A DNA stretch of 64,000 nucleotides, taken from assembly GCF_023008245.1 (NCBI RefSeq), contig NZ_CP090145.1, positions 3,782,001-3,846,000 on the forward strand, read 5' to 3'. The notes beneath the pieces are model-generated. The model was not told the origin of the DNA, ran no database searches, and saw only the letters and a list, made by a program, of their open reading frames with translations. A program made the translations under genes and the position numbers. How positions within the stretch are numbered: position 1 is the first letter of the stretch; every line of letters starts with the position of its first letter. Positions 25,704-35,350 of the stretch are shown piece by piece. This stretch comes from Flavobacterium sediminilitoris (lineage in GTDB: Bacteria > Bacteroidota > Bacteroidia > Flavobacteriales > Flavobacteriaceae).

Positions 25704-26774
25704 ATGAAAAAACACAATTACAGCGCAGGACCATGCATTTTACCTCAAGAAGTTTTTGAAAAAGCATCACAAGCTATACTAAACTTTAACAATTCAGGAC
25801 TTTCAATATTAGAAATATCCCATAGAAGTAAAGATTTTGTTGCTGTAATGGAAGAAGCTAGGTCTCTAGTCCTTGAACTTTTAAATCTTGAAGGAAAAGG
25901 CTATCAAGTATTATTTTTACAAGGTGGTGCAAGTTTAGAATTTTTAAGAGTTCCATACAACTTAATGAAAGTAGAAGGAAAAGCGGCCTATTTAGACACA
26001 GGAACATGGGCAAATGGTGCTATTAAAGAAGCTAAATCTTTTGGAGAAACAGTAATTGTAGGTTCATCTAAAGAAGAAAACTATAATCATATTCCTAAAG
26101 AATATCAAATTCCATCAGATGCAAATTATTTTCATTGCACCTCAAACAATACTATTTTTGGAACACAAATAAAAAATTTTCCAAAGACTAATGTTCCAAT
26201 AGTTTGCGACATGAGCTCTGATATTTTTTCTAGATCTTTAGATTTCTCAAATTTTGATTTAATTTATGCTGGTGCGCAAAAAAATATAGGTCCAGCAGGA
26301 ACAACTTTAATTATTGTAAAAGAAGAAATTTTAGGAAAAACAAACAGGAATATTCCTAACATATTAAACTATCAACAACATATTACTAAAGAGAGTATGT
26401 ATAATACTCCTCCTGTGTTTGCAGTTTATACTTCTTTATTAACTTTACAATGGTTGAAAAAAATAGGTGGAATCTCGGCAATTGAAAAAATTAATGAAAC
26501 AAAAGCAAACATTTTGTACAGTGAAATAGATCGTAATCCTTTATTTACTGGAGTTGCATCAAAAGAAGACAGAAGTATAATGAATGCTACATTTGTATTA
26601 AAAAACCCTGAACATCAAGAATTATTTGATACAATGTGGAAAGAAGCAGGAATTTCTGGCATTAACGGCCATCGATCTGTAGGAGGCTATAGAGCTTCAA
26701 TGTATAATGCTTTACCTATAGAAAGTGTTCAGGTATTAGTTAATGTAATGAAAGAACTAGAAAACAAAATTTAA
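25704..26774 (+). CDS. serC: Phosphoserine aminotransferase
   Basis: 356 residues, a class V PLP aminotransferase converting 3-phosphohydroxypyruvate to phosphoserine with glutamate. It begins with the canonical NYSAGPCILP and has QGGASLEF. The PLP lysine lies in YAGAQKNIGPAG, and the family ending GHRSVGGYRASMYNALP is present (given in part). It is followed 50 bp later by serA, forming a serine-biosynthesis pair. The 125-bp upstream gap holds GAAATTTG about 30 bp before the start, close to the -7 consensus, with TTTG 16 bp further up. Confidence 0.97.
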   Translation: MKKHNYSAGPCILPQEVFEKASQAILNFNNSGLSILEISHRSKDFVAVMEEARSLVLELLNLEGKGYQVLFLQGGASLEFLRVPYNLMKVEGKAAYLDTGTWANGAIKEAKSFGETVIVGSSKEENYNHIPKEYQIPSDANYFHCTSNNTIFGTQIKNFPKTNVPIVCDMSSDIFSRSLDFSNFDLIYAGAQKNIGPAGTTLIIVKEEILGKTNRNIPNILNYQQHITKESMYNTPPVFAVYTSLLTLQWLKKIGGISAIEKINETKANILYSEIDRNPLFTGVASKEDRSIMNATFVLKNPEHQELFDTMWKEAGISGINGHRSVGGYRASMYNALPIESVQVLVNVMKELENKI

Positions 26775-26824
26775 AAGTATAACTATGAGGAAGTATATCT
26801 TTAACTCCTCTCAAAAACACAAAT

Positions 26825-27781
26825 ATGAAGATATTAGCTAATGACGGAATTTCTAAAACAGGTATAAAAACATTAGAAAAAGCAGGGTTTGAAGTTATAA
26901 CTACAAAAGTAGCTCAAGAACAAGTTGCCAGTTTTATAAACACTCATAATATAAAAGTAATATTAGTTCGAAGCGCTACAAAGGTTAAAAAAGATGTAAT
27001 TGATTCTTGTCCTGGTCTTAAAATAATAGGTCGTGGTGGCGTAGGAATGGATAATATAGATGTAGACTATGCACGCCAACAAGGTATACATGTAATCAAT
27101 ACTCCAGCAGCATCAAGTGAAAGTGTTGCCGAACTTGTATTTGCTCATTTATTTACAGGTGTTCGATTTCTATATGATTCAAACAGAAACATGCCGCTAG
27201 AAGGAGATACTAACTTTAACGGTCTTAAAAAAGCATATGCAAACGGAATTGAACTTAAAGGAAAAACACTTGGAATCATTGGATTTGGAAGAATTGGTCA
27301 AGCAGTAGCTAAAATTGCATTAGGATTAGGAATGAAAGTTATTGCTTCAGATAAATATGTTGGAGAAGCTGTTATTAGAGTTGATTTTTACAACGGACAA
27401 TTTATTAATGTAGATATTAAAACAGAACCAATTGATGATCTTTTAAAACACTCTGATTTTATTACATTACATGTTCCTTCTCAAAATGGCTACATTATAG
27501 GTAGAGATGAGTTAAAAATAATGAAAGACAATGTAGGAATTGTAAATGCTGCACGTGGTGGAGTTATTGATGAAGTTGCCTTAATTGAAGCACTAGACGA
27601 AGACAGAATACTCTTCGCAGGACTAGATGTATTTGAAGAAGAACCAACACCTGCAATGCGAGTATTAATGCATCCTAAAGTTTCACTTACACCGCACATT
27701 GGAGCAGCAACTTTAGAAGCACAGGATAGAATTGGCACAGAACTTGCAGAACAGATTATCAGTTTAATGAAAAATAGTTAA
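26825..27781 (+). CDS. serA: D-3-phosphoglycerate dehydrogenase, short form
   Basis: 318 residues, a D-isomer-specific 2-hydroxyacid dehydrogenase that oxidises 3-phosphoglycerate as the first step of serine synthesis. The Rossmann motif is GIIGFGRIGQAVAK. The catalytic residues lie in NAARGGVIDE (Arg), DVFEEEP (Glu) and TPHIGAAT (His). It lacks a C-terminal ACT regulatory domain, so allosteric serine feedback through ACT is not expected. Assignment to SerA rather than another dehydrogenase rests on serC being directly upstream. Confidence 0.93.
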   Translation: MKILANDGISKTGIKTLEKAGFEVITTKVAQEQVASFINTHNIKVILVRSATKVKKDVIDSCPGLKIIGRGGVGMDNIDVDYARQQGIHVINTPAASSESVAELVFAHLFTGVRFLYDSNRNMPLEGDTNFNGLKKAYANGIELKGKTLGIIGFGRIGQAVAKIALGLGMKVIASDKYVGEAVIRVDFYNGQFINVDIKTEPIDDLLKHSDFITLHVPSQNGYIIGRDELKIMKDNVGIVNAARGGVIDEVALIEALDEDRILFAGLDVFEEEPTPAMRVLMHPKVSLTPHIGAATLEAQDRIGTELAEQIISLMKNS

Positions 27782-27824
27782 AAAAAAATAGTAACTTTAA
27801 ACTTTAATCTTAATTTATATAAAC

Positions 27825-28448
27825 ATGTCTGGAATTTTAGATTTATTAAACAGTGATATGGGGAAAGAACTCATAGGAAACATCACTGAAAAAACAGGTA
27901 TAAATGCTTCACAAGCAACTAATGTAGTTTCTTCTGGATTACCAGCAATATTAGGCGCAATGAAAGACAATGTTACATCGGGTGATGGTGCGTCTAATTT
28001 ATTAGGAGCATTAACAAGCGGTAAACATGATGGAAGTATTCTTGACAATTTAGGAGGTTTTTTTAATGGTGGTGATTTTTCTGATGGATCAAAAATCCTT
28101 GGTCATGTACTAGGAAGTAAACAAGATAATGTTGTAAACAACTTGAGTCAAAATACAGGAGTAGATTCTAGTATTATTTCAAAAATACTACCTATGCTTG
28201 CTCCTATCATTATGGGATATTTAGGAAAACAAACTAAAAACAATGGCGTTTCTGATTCTGCTGGATTAGGAGGTCTTTTAGGAGGATTACTAGGCGGAAG
28301 TTCTGGAGGAAACAACTCTATACTTACTTCTGTATTAGATCAAAATGGTGATGGAAAATTAGATGTTAGCGACGCAATGTCAGCAATTAGCGGAAAGAAA
28401 AAAGGAGGTTTAGGTGGTTTTCTTGGAGGTCTTTTCGGGAAAAAATAA
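27825..28448 (+). CDS. DUF937 family protein
   Basis: 207 residues. The DUF937 core is visible: LLNSDMGKELIGNITEKTG, ATNVVSSGLPAILGAM, then LGSKQDNVVNNLSQNTGVDS and KILPMLAPIIMGYLGKQ. It is followed by a Gly/Leu-rich stretch (GLGGLLGGLLGGSS) and an EF-hand-like loop DQNGDGKLDVSDA. The protein ends with GGFLGGLFGKK. Function is unknown; no signal peptide. It follows serA by 43 bp and is closed by a terminator. Confidence 0.88.
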   Translation: MSGILDLLNSDMGKELIGNITEKTGINASQATNVVSSGLPAILGAMKDNVTSGDGASNLLGALTSGKHDGSILDNLGGFFNGGDFSDGSKILGHVLGSKQDNVVNNLSQNTGVDSSIISKILPMLAPIIMGYLGKQTKNNGVSDSAGLGGLLGGLLGGSSGGNNSILTSVLDQNGDGKLDVSDAMSAISGKKKGGLGGFLGGLFGKK

Positions 28449-28472
28449 ATCATACCCTTTTTTTGATATGTT

Positions 28473-28505
28473 AAAAGCATCAACTATGTTGATGCTTTTT
28501 TTTAT
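28473..28505 (+). terminator. Terminator after the DUF937 gene
   Basis: Stem AAAAGCATCAAC/GTTGATGCTTTT with loop TAT, followed by TTTTTATC. Confidence 0.9.
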
Positions 28506-28529
28506 CTTTATATCGGAAAAACAGAATAA

Positions 28530-28958
28530 ATGAAAATATATGTTTACATACTATTTATAATTATTGGAATTACACTCTCATGTAATTCTAGTAAAAGTTT
28601 TTCTGATAAAGAAAATCCCAAACTAGAAAATGATACAATTAGAATTGCAAATGATGAAATTGAATATGAAATAACAATAATAGATATTGGGTTTTCTAAT
28701 TGGTTTAACACAAATGCAAGACCTAGAAATTTTTATTCTCAAAATTACTTAGAAGCACGCAATAGAACTTGGGTTATTGAATGGAATAGAAGAGCCAATT
28801 CTCCTATTAATTTTGACAGTAATCTCTATGAAATGCAAATCGATTATAATAGCACAACAGATTATGGCTACGAAGTAAACTATATGCTTTTTAATTATTT
28901 CGTTTATTTTCAACAAAAATACAATCAAAAATTAGGAGTATTCTCTGCCAGATTATAA
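28530..28958 (+). CDS. Flavobacterial lipoprotein, DUF6146-like
   Basis: 142 residues: lipoprotein signal ending ITLSC (lipobox Cys near residue 18), a short linker, then a compact domain. Conserved-looking aromatic motifs are GFSNWFNTNARPRNFYSQ, NRTWVIEWNRR and FNYFVYFQQKYN. I recall this pattern as DUF6146, found mainly in Flavobacteriia next to a small membrane protein, as here (10 bp downstream). Function unknown. Confidence 0.72.
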   Translation: MKIYVYILFIIIGITLSCNSSKSFSDKENPKLENDTIRIANDEIEYEITIIDIGFSNWFNTNARPRNFYSQNYLEARNRTWVIEWNRRANSPINFDSNLYEMQIDYNSTTDYGYEVNYMLFNYFVYFQQKYNQKLGVFSARL

Positions 28959-28967
28959 TTATTATAT

Positions 28968-29297
28968 ATGAACAAGTTAAAAGAACGCTGGAATATAACC
29001 AGTAACATACAACTAATAATCATTTTTATCGTTTTTGCAATTACAGGTTCCTCTTCTGCTTACTTATCTAAACCATTTATTTCTTTTTTAGGTATTACAA
29101 AAGAAAGCATGTCATTATGGCTTTATTGGCCTTTACGAATTATACTCATATTTCCTATTTATCAAGTTTTATTAATTATTATAGGAAGTATATTTGGACA
29201 ATTTCCTTTCTTTTGGGAATTTGAAAAAAAAATGTTGAATAGAATGAAAATGGGATTCATTGTAGACTTTATTGAAGATAAAATAAAGAAACAATAA
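28968..29297 (+). CDS. Small membrane protein, DUF6787-like
   Basis: 109 residues with two membrane segments (about 14-34 and 52-78). A short C-terminal cytoplasmic helix follows (FFWEFEKKMLNRM). The loop SSAYLSKPFISFLGI and the WPLRIILIFPIYQVLLI helix recall the family I know as DUF6787. It starts 10 bp after the lipoprotein gene, so the two form a unit. Its stop is embedded in a 17-bp palindrome shared with the convergent gene. Function unknown. Confidence 0.68.
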   Translation: MNKLKERWNITSNIQLIIIFIVFAITGSSSAYLSKPFISFLGITKESMSLWLYWPLRIILIFPIYQVLLIIIGSIFGQFPFFWEFEKKMLNRMKMGFIVDFIEDKIKKQ

Positions 29298-29309
29298 TTC
29301 AGAATTATT
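29293..29309. repeat. Palindrome across two convergent stop codons
   Basis: AATAATTC-A-GAATTATT covers the TAA of the plus-strand gene and part of the stop of the minus-strand gene. It may act as a weak bidirectional terminator or stability element. Confidence 0.5.
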
Positions 29310-29610
29310 ACTCTTCTCTTTTAATTACATATTGATAAATCCAAGTTATAGTAAATGTTGGAATAAAATCTACTCCTGGAAGTAATTCTTCTATAAAACC
29401 AATAACACCAGCCACTTTTCCTGTTGTTCCTTTATACATAGTTACTAAAAGTAAGCCTGAAATAGGCGCCCAAACAACATCTATAACTTCCGAAAATAAT
29501 GGAACAATATAAGAAATCATACCTATTAAGTCAAAAAGAATTCCTAGTATCAATTTTGATTTCTTACTAGAATCTTTCTGTTTAGTAATTACTTGAACTT
29601 CTTCAGCCAT
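29308..29610 (-). CDS. Small conserved membrane protein
   Basis: 100 residues: a Lys/Ser-rich N-terminus (about 20 residues), then three hydrophobic stretches (22-42, 44-60 and 66-95). The Gly/Pro-containing core is GILFDLIGMISYIVPLFSE, WAPISGLLL and FIEELLPGVDFIPTFTITW. I do not recognise a named family. No enzymatic motifs. It is transcribed alone, convergent with the preceding pair and divergent from lolD. Confidence 0.6.
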   Translation of the reverse strand: MAEEVQVITKQKDSSKKSKLILGILFDLIGMISYIVPLFSEVIDVVWAPISGLLLVTMYKGTTGKVAGVIGFIEELLPGVDFIPTFTITWIYQYVIKREE

Positions 29611-29885
29611 TTTACAAATTTTAATCGTTAATTATCTTTACTAAAGCAAAATAAGTGCCAAAATAACCAATCTTTTCCAATTATCATAAAAAAAGACAAT
29701 GTTCATATATCATAATTGATTTCTTATCCTTTTTAAAGCATTAATTCTTTTCGCTCAATAAATAACATTAAATATAATAAACAATAATATCACTCAACTC
29801 GATTTATCATTTATAAAATAAAAATCAATATCGATTAAATTTAATAAGTAGAAAAAAATTGGTTTCTTTGTACAAATGATAACTC
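29611..29885. other. 275-bp gap, nothing recognised
   Basis: A very AT-rich divergent region between the small membrane protein and the LolD-like ATPase gene. I see no full TAnnTTTG match, hairpin or small gene. Promoters for both genes must lie here. Confidence 0.5.
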
Positions 29886-30554
29886 ATGATTAAGGCAACT
29901 AATTTACACAAATACTACGACAACCTACATGTTTTAAAAGGGGTTGATTTACATATCAAAAAAGGAGAAATAGTTTCAATTGTAGGCGCATCAGGTGCAG
30001 GAAAAACGACACTTTTACAAATTTTAGGCACACTAGACAAACTATCTATTCTTGAAGGTACATCTTTATTAATTAATGAAGAAGATGTTACTAAAATGAA
30101 TGATAAAAACTTATCTAAATTTAGAAATCTACATTTAGGATTCATATTTCAATTCCATCAATTATTACCTGAATTCACAGCTTTAGAAAACGTATATATT
30201 CCTGGTTTAATAGCAAATAGAAATAAAAAAGAAGTTGAAGAAGAAGCTAAAAAACTATTAGAATATTTAGGATTATCGCATAGAATAGATCATAAACCTA
30301 GTGAACTTTCAGGAGGAGAACAACAACGTGTAGCTGTTGCAAGAGCATTGATTAACAAACCAGCAGTTATTTTTGCTGATGAACCTTCTGGAAATTTAGA
30401 CACAAATACAGCAGAAAACCTACACCAACTATTTTTTAAACTTAGAGATGAGTTTGGTCAAACTTTTGTTATTGTAACGCATAATCAAGATTTAGCGAAT
30501 ATGGCAGATAGAAAACTAGTTATGGTTGATGGAAAAATAGTAACTAATGACTAA
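29886..30554 (+). CDS. lolD: ABC transporter ATP-binding protein, LolD-like
   Basis: 222 residues. Walker A is [12 protein letters not shown], signature [15 protein letters not shown], Walker [15 protein letters not shown] and H-loop VTHNQD. The LolD/MacB/FtsE-type features ([20 protein letters not shown]) support the lipoprotein-release ATPase. LolD works with LolC/E permeases to extract lipoproteins from the inner membrane. No permease is adjacent, which is usual in Flavobacteria, so the symbol rests on sequence alone. The start ATG follows another in-frame-free ATGATA by 10 bp; the [11 protein letters not shown] start is typical. Confidence 0.88.
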   Translation: MIKATNLHKYYDNLHVLKGVDLHIKKGEIVSIVGASGAGKTTLLQILGTLDKLSILEGTSLLINEEDVTKMNDKNLSKFRNLHLGFIFQFHQLLPEFTALENVYIPGLIANRNKKEVEEEAKKLLEYLGLSHRIDHKPSELSGGEQQRVAVARALINKPAVIFADEPSGNLDTNTAENLHQLFFKLRDEFGQTFVIVTHNQDLANMADRKLVMVDGKIVTND

Positions 30555-30589
30555 TTTTTAAATCAAAACTATTATCCCTAATTTTTATT

Positions 30590-31354
30590 ATGACGCAATC
30601 TGAACTCAAAGAATTTCTTGACGAAAAAGTTGAATTGTACAACAACCCTGAATTTATTGAATCTGACCCAATTCAAATTCCTCATCAATATTCATTAAAG
30701 GAAGATATTGAAATTTCAGGTTTTTTAGCTGCTACAATAGCTTGGGGAAATAGAAAGATGATTATTAATAGTGCTACAAAATTGATGAATGCATTAGGAA
30801 ATTCACCTTACGACTTCATTATGTCTCACTCTGAAAATGATTTGGAAAAACTAGACAATTTTGTTCATAGAACATTTAATAGTTTAGATGCCAAAACATT
30901 CATAAAAGCATTAGAAAATATTTACAAAAACCATAAAGGATTAGAAGCTATCTTCTCAAAACATATAGAAAATAATTCAACCCAAAAAAGTATTTCAGAA
31001 TTTAAAAAGATATTTTTCGAAGTTTCACACGAACAACGAACAACAAAGCACGTCTCAGATCCTTTAAATAATTCCGCAGCAAAAAGAATCAACATGTTTC
31101 TCCGCTGGATGGTTAGAGATGATAAAAAAGGAGTCGATTTTGGGATTTGGCAAACAATTTCACCTTCTACTCTTTCGTGTCCTTTAGATGTACATTCGGG
31201 TAATGTTGGTCGAAAATTAAACTTACTTACTCGTAAGCAAAATGATGCAAAAGCACTCCTTGAACTTGATACAAATTTACGAAAATTAGACCCTAATGAT
31301 CCTGTAAAATATGACTTCGCATTATTCGGACTAGGTGTTTTTGAAGGATTTTAA
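30590..31354 (+). CDS. TIGR02757/DUF2400 family protein
   Basis: 254 residues. Recognisable elements are IPHQYSLKEDIEISGFLAA, TIAWGNRKMII, NMFLRWMVRDD and CPLDVHSGNVGRKL. The ending ADPKYDFALFGLGV-type stretch (here PVKYDFALFGLGVFEGF) closes the family pattern. TIGR02757 proteins are distantly related to HhH-GPD DNA glycosylases and are found across Bacteroidetes, Epsilonproteobacteria and others, without proven function. Cytoplasmic. It follows lolD by 35 bp, probably on the same transcript. Confidence 0.88.
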   Translation: MTQSELKEFLDEKVELYNNPEFIESDPIQIPHQYSLKEDIEISGFLAATIAWGNRKMIINSATKLMNALGNSPYDFIMSHSENDLEKLDNFVHRTFNSLDAKTFIKALENIYKNHKGLEAIFSKHIENNSTQKSISEFKKIFFEVSHEQRTTKHVSDPLNNSAAKRINMFLRWMVRDDKKGVDFGIWQTISPSTLSCPLDVHSGNVGRKLNLLTRKQNDAKALLELDTNLRKLDPNDPVKYDFALFGLGVFEGF

Positions 31355-31470
31355 CAGTATTCATTTCATCATATTTTCTACAGAAAAATAAATTAATTCT
31401 AAATTTTATAAGAAATTATTTGTAACAATACTTCCATTCTATCGTCTTGTACATATAAATACAAGCAATT

Positions 31471-32370
31471 TTGGAAACAATACTTACAATAAAAAATCTC
31501 AATAAAATTTTCAATAAGAGAGTTCACGCAGTAAAAAACGTGTCTTTTGAAATTTATAAAGGAAATGTATACGGTATTTTAGGTCCTAATGGATCTGGAA
31601 AATCAACAACACTAGGCATCGTACTAAACGTTGTTAACAAAACTTCTGGAGAATATCAATGGTTTAATGGTGATCTAGAAACACATGATGCTTTAAAAAA
31701 AGTAGGTGCTATCATTGAAAGACCAAATTTTTATCCTTACATGACAGCTGAAGAAAACTTAAAATTAGTTTGTAAGATAAAAGGTATTTCATACACAAAA
31801 GCACAAGAAAAACTAGAATTAGTAGGATTAATAGAACGAAAAGACAGCAAATTCAGAACGTTTTCTTTAGGGATGAAACAACGTTTAGCTATTGCTTCAG
31901 CACTATTAAATGATCCTGAAATATTAATACTTGACGAGCCCACAAACGGTTTAGATCCACAAGGAATTAGACAAATAAGAGATTTAATAAAACTTATTGC
32001 TTCACAAGGAACCACAATCTTATTAGCTTCACATTTATTAGACGAGGTTGAAAAAGTATGTAGCCATGTTGTAGTGCTAAGACATGGTGAAATGCTTTAT
32101 CAAGGTTCTGTAGACAGCATGTTATCAAGTGAAGGATTCTTCGAACTAAAATCAGAAAACAATATAGTATTAAAACAAACTTTATTTAAACATAATGCTG
32201 TTGATACTATTAAAGAAGAGGAAGAAAAATTAATTGTATATCTAAAAGAAAATCTTGAAGCAAAAGAACTAAACCAATATTTATTTGAAAATGGAATTAT
32301 TTTACAACACTTAGTAAAAAGAAAAAACAGCCTTGAAGAACAATTCCTAGAATTAACAAATAACAAATAG
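31471..32370 (+). CDS. ABC transporter ATP-binding protein (TTG start)
   Basis: 299 residues. The start is TTG at 31471: in the same frame a TAA lies 15 bp upstream and no ATG occurs before the core fold, so (M)ETILTIKNLNKIF is the natural beginning. Walker A GPNGSGKSTTLG, signature FSLGMKQRLAIA, Walker B PEILILDEPTNGLDP and H-loop LLASHLL are all present. It belongs to the CcmA/DrrA-like exporters. A ~70-residue C-terminal extension follows. The permease starts 4 bp downstream, so the pair makes a two-subunit ABC-2 transporter of unknown substrate. Confidence 0.9.
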   Translation: METILTIKNLNKIFNKRVHAVKNVSFEIYKGNVYGILGPNGSGKSTTLGIVLNVVNKTSGEYQWFNGDLETHDALKKVGAIIERPNFYPYMTAEENLKLVCKIKGISYTKAQEKLELVGLIERKDSKFRTFSLGMKQRLAIASALLNDPEILILDEPTNGLDPQGIRQIRDLIKLIASQGTTILLASHLLDEVEKVCSHVVVLRHGEMLYQGSVDSMLSSEGFFELKSENNIVLKQTLFKHNAVDTIKEEEEKLIVYLKENLEAKELNQYLFENGIILQHLVKRKNSLEEQFLELTNNK

Positions 32371-32374
32371 AAAG

Positions 32375-33214
32375 ATGACACGATTAATTTCAATAGAATT
32401 CCAAAAATTATATAAAAATAGAGCTAGTAAGTTTTTAATTTTAACCTATTTTATTCTTTTATCTTTCATTGCACTTATCGCATCAATAAAGTTCGATTTT
32501 GGAACTTTTAGATTACATATTGCAGAACAAGGTATTTTTAACTTTCCTTTTATTTGGCATTTTAATACCTATATTGCCTCCATTTTTAAATTATTTTTAG
32601 CTATTGTTATTGTTTCAATGATGGCAAATGAATATAGCTATGGTACATTAAAACAAAATTTAATTGATGGAATTAGTAAAAAAGAGTTTGTACTATCAAA
32701 ATTTTTAATGGTAATAGCTTTTGCATTAGCATCTACCTTATTCATTTTCATAATGTCATTGCTTTTAGGCTACTCATTTTCTTCCTACACTGAAATTTCA
32801 ATTGTATTTTCCGATTTAGATTACTTATTAGCATTCTTCATAAAATTAGTTGGCTTTTTCTCTTTTTGCTTATTTTTAGGCATATTAGTTAAGAGAAGTG
32901 CATTTGCTATAGGTTTTCTATTAATTTGGACTATAATTGAGTCAATTGTATCTGGAATACTACGATGGAAGATTTTCCCAAATACTGATATATATGAAAA
33001 AATAAATCAATTCTTCCCCTTAGAATCAATGAGTAATCTTATAAAGGCACCTTTTACAAGGCTATCTGCAATCAAAAATATCGAAACCACAATTACTGGT
33101 GAAGAAATAGCAAGAGATTACGGGGTTCATTTTGGAGGTGTTTTAATTGTAATAATTTGGACCATAATATTTATTTATTTATCATATTGGATATTGAAAA
33201 AAAGAGATTTATAG
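32375..33214 (+). CDS. ABC-2 type transporter permease
   Basis: 279 residues with six membrane segments (about 20-40, 60-85, 108-130, 145-172, 178-195 and 250-272). The first cytoplasmic part LISIEFQKLYKNRASKFLIL and the ANEYSYGTLKQNLIDGISKKE loop after helix 2 are typical of ABC-2 permeases of the NatB/GldF type (given in parts). It is encoded 4 bp after its ATPase. Substrate cannot be told. It ends 29 bp before the T9SS protein gene. Confidence 0.9.
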   Translation: MTRLISIEFQKLYKNRASKFLILTYFILLSFIALIASIKFDFGTFRLHIAEQGIFNFPFIWHFNTYIASIFKLFLAIVIVSMMANEYSYGTLKQNLIDGISKKEFVLSKFLMVIAFALASTLFIFIMSLLLGYSFSSYTEISIVFSDLDYLLAFFIKLVGFFSFCLFLGILVKRSAFAIGFLLIWTIIESIVSGILRWKIFPNTDIYEKINQFFPLESMSNLIKAPFTRLSAIKNIETTITGEEIARDYGVHFGGVLIVIIWTIIFIYLSYWILKKRDL

Positions 33215-33243
33215 TATATTTGTAAATGTTATACAATTTACAA

Positions 33244-35256
33244 ATGAGATATTTCTTTATACTTTTTACATTTTTCTTTTTTCAAAAAAACATAGCACAA
33301 TATATAACCGTTGATGAAACATATACCGCAGAGGAACTGATTAGAGATGTTCTAATCAATAGTACTTGTGCCTCAATCAGCAATGTTAGTGTTATTGGAG
33401 GAAATTTTGCAAGTGGTGAAAAATCATACGGATATTTTAATGGAACAGGTACAACATTCCCTTTTCAAGATGGAATTATCCTTAGTACTGGTAAAGTTTC
33501 TGAAGCTCCAGGACCAACAACACCTAGGGCAGATAGCAATTTGAGTGGATGGACAGGTGATGCAGATTTAGATCAAACACTTAATGTAGCCTCAAACAAT
33601 GCAACAATTTTAGAATTTGATTTTGTTCCATTAGGCAATAAAATTAGTTTTGATTATATCTTCTCTTCCGAAGAATATGAAGCCAATACAAACTTTCCTT
33701 GTGTATATTCAGATGCTTTTGCATTTTTATTAAAAGAAGCAAATCAACCTTATCAAAACCTAGCTTTGATTCCTGGAACATCAATACCTGTAAAAGTTAC
33801 TACTGTACATCCTGCTATAAATGCATCAGGAGGTTGTCCTGCTCAAAATGAACAATATTTTGATGCTTTTAATGGGGTTGAACATCCAACAGTTTATAAC
33901 GGACAAACAATTATATTAACAGCTCAAGCAGATGTTATCCCAGGAACAACATATCATATAAAACTTGTAATTGCTGATGAAGATGATGGTCGTTTTGATT
34001 CTGCTATTTTTCTTAAAGGTGGAAGTTTTAACTTAGGAGTAAACTTAGGAGATGATAGGTCAATTGCAACTGGAAACCCTGTATGCCCAGATGAAATTTT
34101 AACTCTTGACGCTACAACTGCAAATGTACAATCTTACCAATGGTATTTTGCTGGAAACCCTATTCCTAATGAAACTAATCCAACCCTAACCTTAAATCCT
34201 CCTTATAATGATACTCAAATTGGAGAATACTCTGTAGATTTAGTATATAATGCAACATGTACAAATACGTCTAAAATAAATTTAGAGTTTGCTCCTGAAT
34301 TAGTTATTGGTGAAGATGAATTTACAGAATGTGACTATGAAGGTGAACAAGATGGCATTAGAACTTTTGATCTTAATGCTATAATTCCTGAATTATTTCC
34401 AAGTTTACCTACAAATTATCAAGTTGCCTTTTACGAAAGTACTACTTCAACTACTCCATTACCTCTAAATTACAGAAATACAACTCCATTCCAACAAACA
34501 ATATATGCTAGAACATCAAATATAAATTGTTATGGAAATATTCCTGTAGTATTAAACATCAATACTTTTAATGAAGTTATTACAGATGAGACTTTCTATT
34601 TATGTGAAGGAACAACTATGACTTTAGATGCTGGAAGTGGTTTTTCTTCTTATTCTTGGGATACAACCCCTAATCAAACATCACAAACGATTACCATTAC
34701 AGAATCTGGAACATATAAAGTGATACTAGAAAATGCAACAGGATGTTTTAAAACAAAAACATTTACAATTATTAGCTCTGGAATAGCTACAATTCAAAGT
34801 ATTAATATTGAGGATATTTCAGATAATAATATAGCTACAATTATCGCTCCTGGTTCTGGTGAATATGTTTTTTCATTAAATGGAATCAACTATCAAGCTT
34901 CAAATGTATTTGAAAATTTAATTGCAAACGAATATACCGTTTTCGTAAAAGACATTAGAGGGTGTGGTATTGCTACACAAATATTTTACATAATAGATTT
35001 TCCAAAATTTTTCACACCAAATGGTGATGGCTATAATGATACATGGAAAATTAAGAATCTAGAAAAAAGAGGTTTAGAAAATAGTAAAATATACATATTT
35101 GATAGGTATGGAAAACTATTAAAAGAAATTTCACCAGAAGGAAATGGTTGGGATGGAACTTTTAATGAAAAACCATTACCTTCAGGAGATTATTGGTTTG
35201 TTTTAAAATTAACAAACGGAAAAATAGTAAAAAGTCATTTTTCATTGAAAAGATAA
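33244..35256 (+). CDS. Choice-of-anchor-L protein with T9SS type B sorting domain
   Basis: 670 residues from the ATG at 33244, where MRYFFILFTFFFFQKNIAQ is a full signal peptide; an ATG 18 bp upstream is less fitting. Residues about 25-265 form the choice-of-anchor L domain (ELIRDVLINSTCASISNV, GIILSTGK, FDYIFSSEEYEA, SDAFAFLL). Ig-like modules follow (ILTLDATTANVQSYQWYFAG and another near 440-500). The C-terminus is the gliding-motility/CHU_C type B sorting domain (KFFTPNGDGYNDTWKI, GKLLKEISPEGNGWDGTFNE). It is likely a large surface or adhesin-like protein exported by T9SS. Confidence 0.92.
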   Translation: MRYFFILFTFFFFQKNIAQYITVDETYTAEELIRDVLINSTCASISNVSVIGGNFASGEKSYGYFNGTGTTFPFQDGIILSTGKVSEAPGPTTPRADSNLSGWTGDADLDQTLNVASNNATILEFDFVPLGNKISFDYIFSSEEYEANTNFPCVYSDAFAFLLKEANQPYQNLALIPGTSIPVKVTTVHPAINASGGCPAQNEQYFDAFNGVEHPTVYNGQTIILTAQADVIPGTTYHIKLVIADEDDGRFDSAIFLKGGSFNLGVNLGDDRSIATGNPVCPDEILTLDATTANVQSYQWYFAGNPIPNETNPTLTLNPPYNDTQIGEYSVDLVYNATCTNTSKINLEFAPELVIGEDEFTECDYEGEQDGIRTFDLNAIIPELFPSLPTNYQVAFYESTTSTTPLPLNYRNTTPFQQTIYARTSNINCYGNIPVVLNINTFNEVITDETFYLCEGTTMTLDAGSGFSSYSWDTTPNQTSQTITITESGTYKVILENATGCFKTKTFTIISSGIATIQSINIEDISDNNIATIIAPGSGEYVFSLNGINYQASNVFENLIANEYTVFVKDIRGCGIATQIFYIIDFPKFFTPNGDGYNDTWKIKNLEKRGLENSKIYIFDRYGKLLKEISPEGNGWDGTFNEKPLPSGDYWFVLKLTNGKIVKSHFSLKR

Positions 35257-35283
35257 ATAAAAATATAGAATAATTAATTTCAT

Positions 35284-35319
35284 AAACGTGGTATCAATAA
35301 ATATTGATACCACGTTTTA
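35284..35319 (+). terminator. Terminator after the T9SS type B gene
   Basis: A 16-bp perfect stem (35284-35299 with 35302-35317; core ACGTGGTATCAAT/ATTGATACCACGT) with a very short AA loop and T-rich 3' flank. Confidence 0.85.
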
Positions 35320-35350
35320 CAGAAATAAAAAATACATTTAATACAATAGA

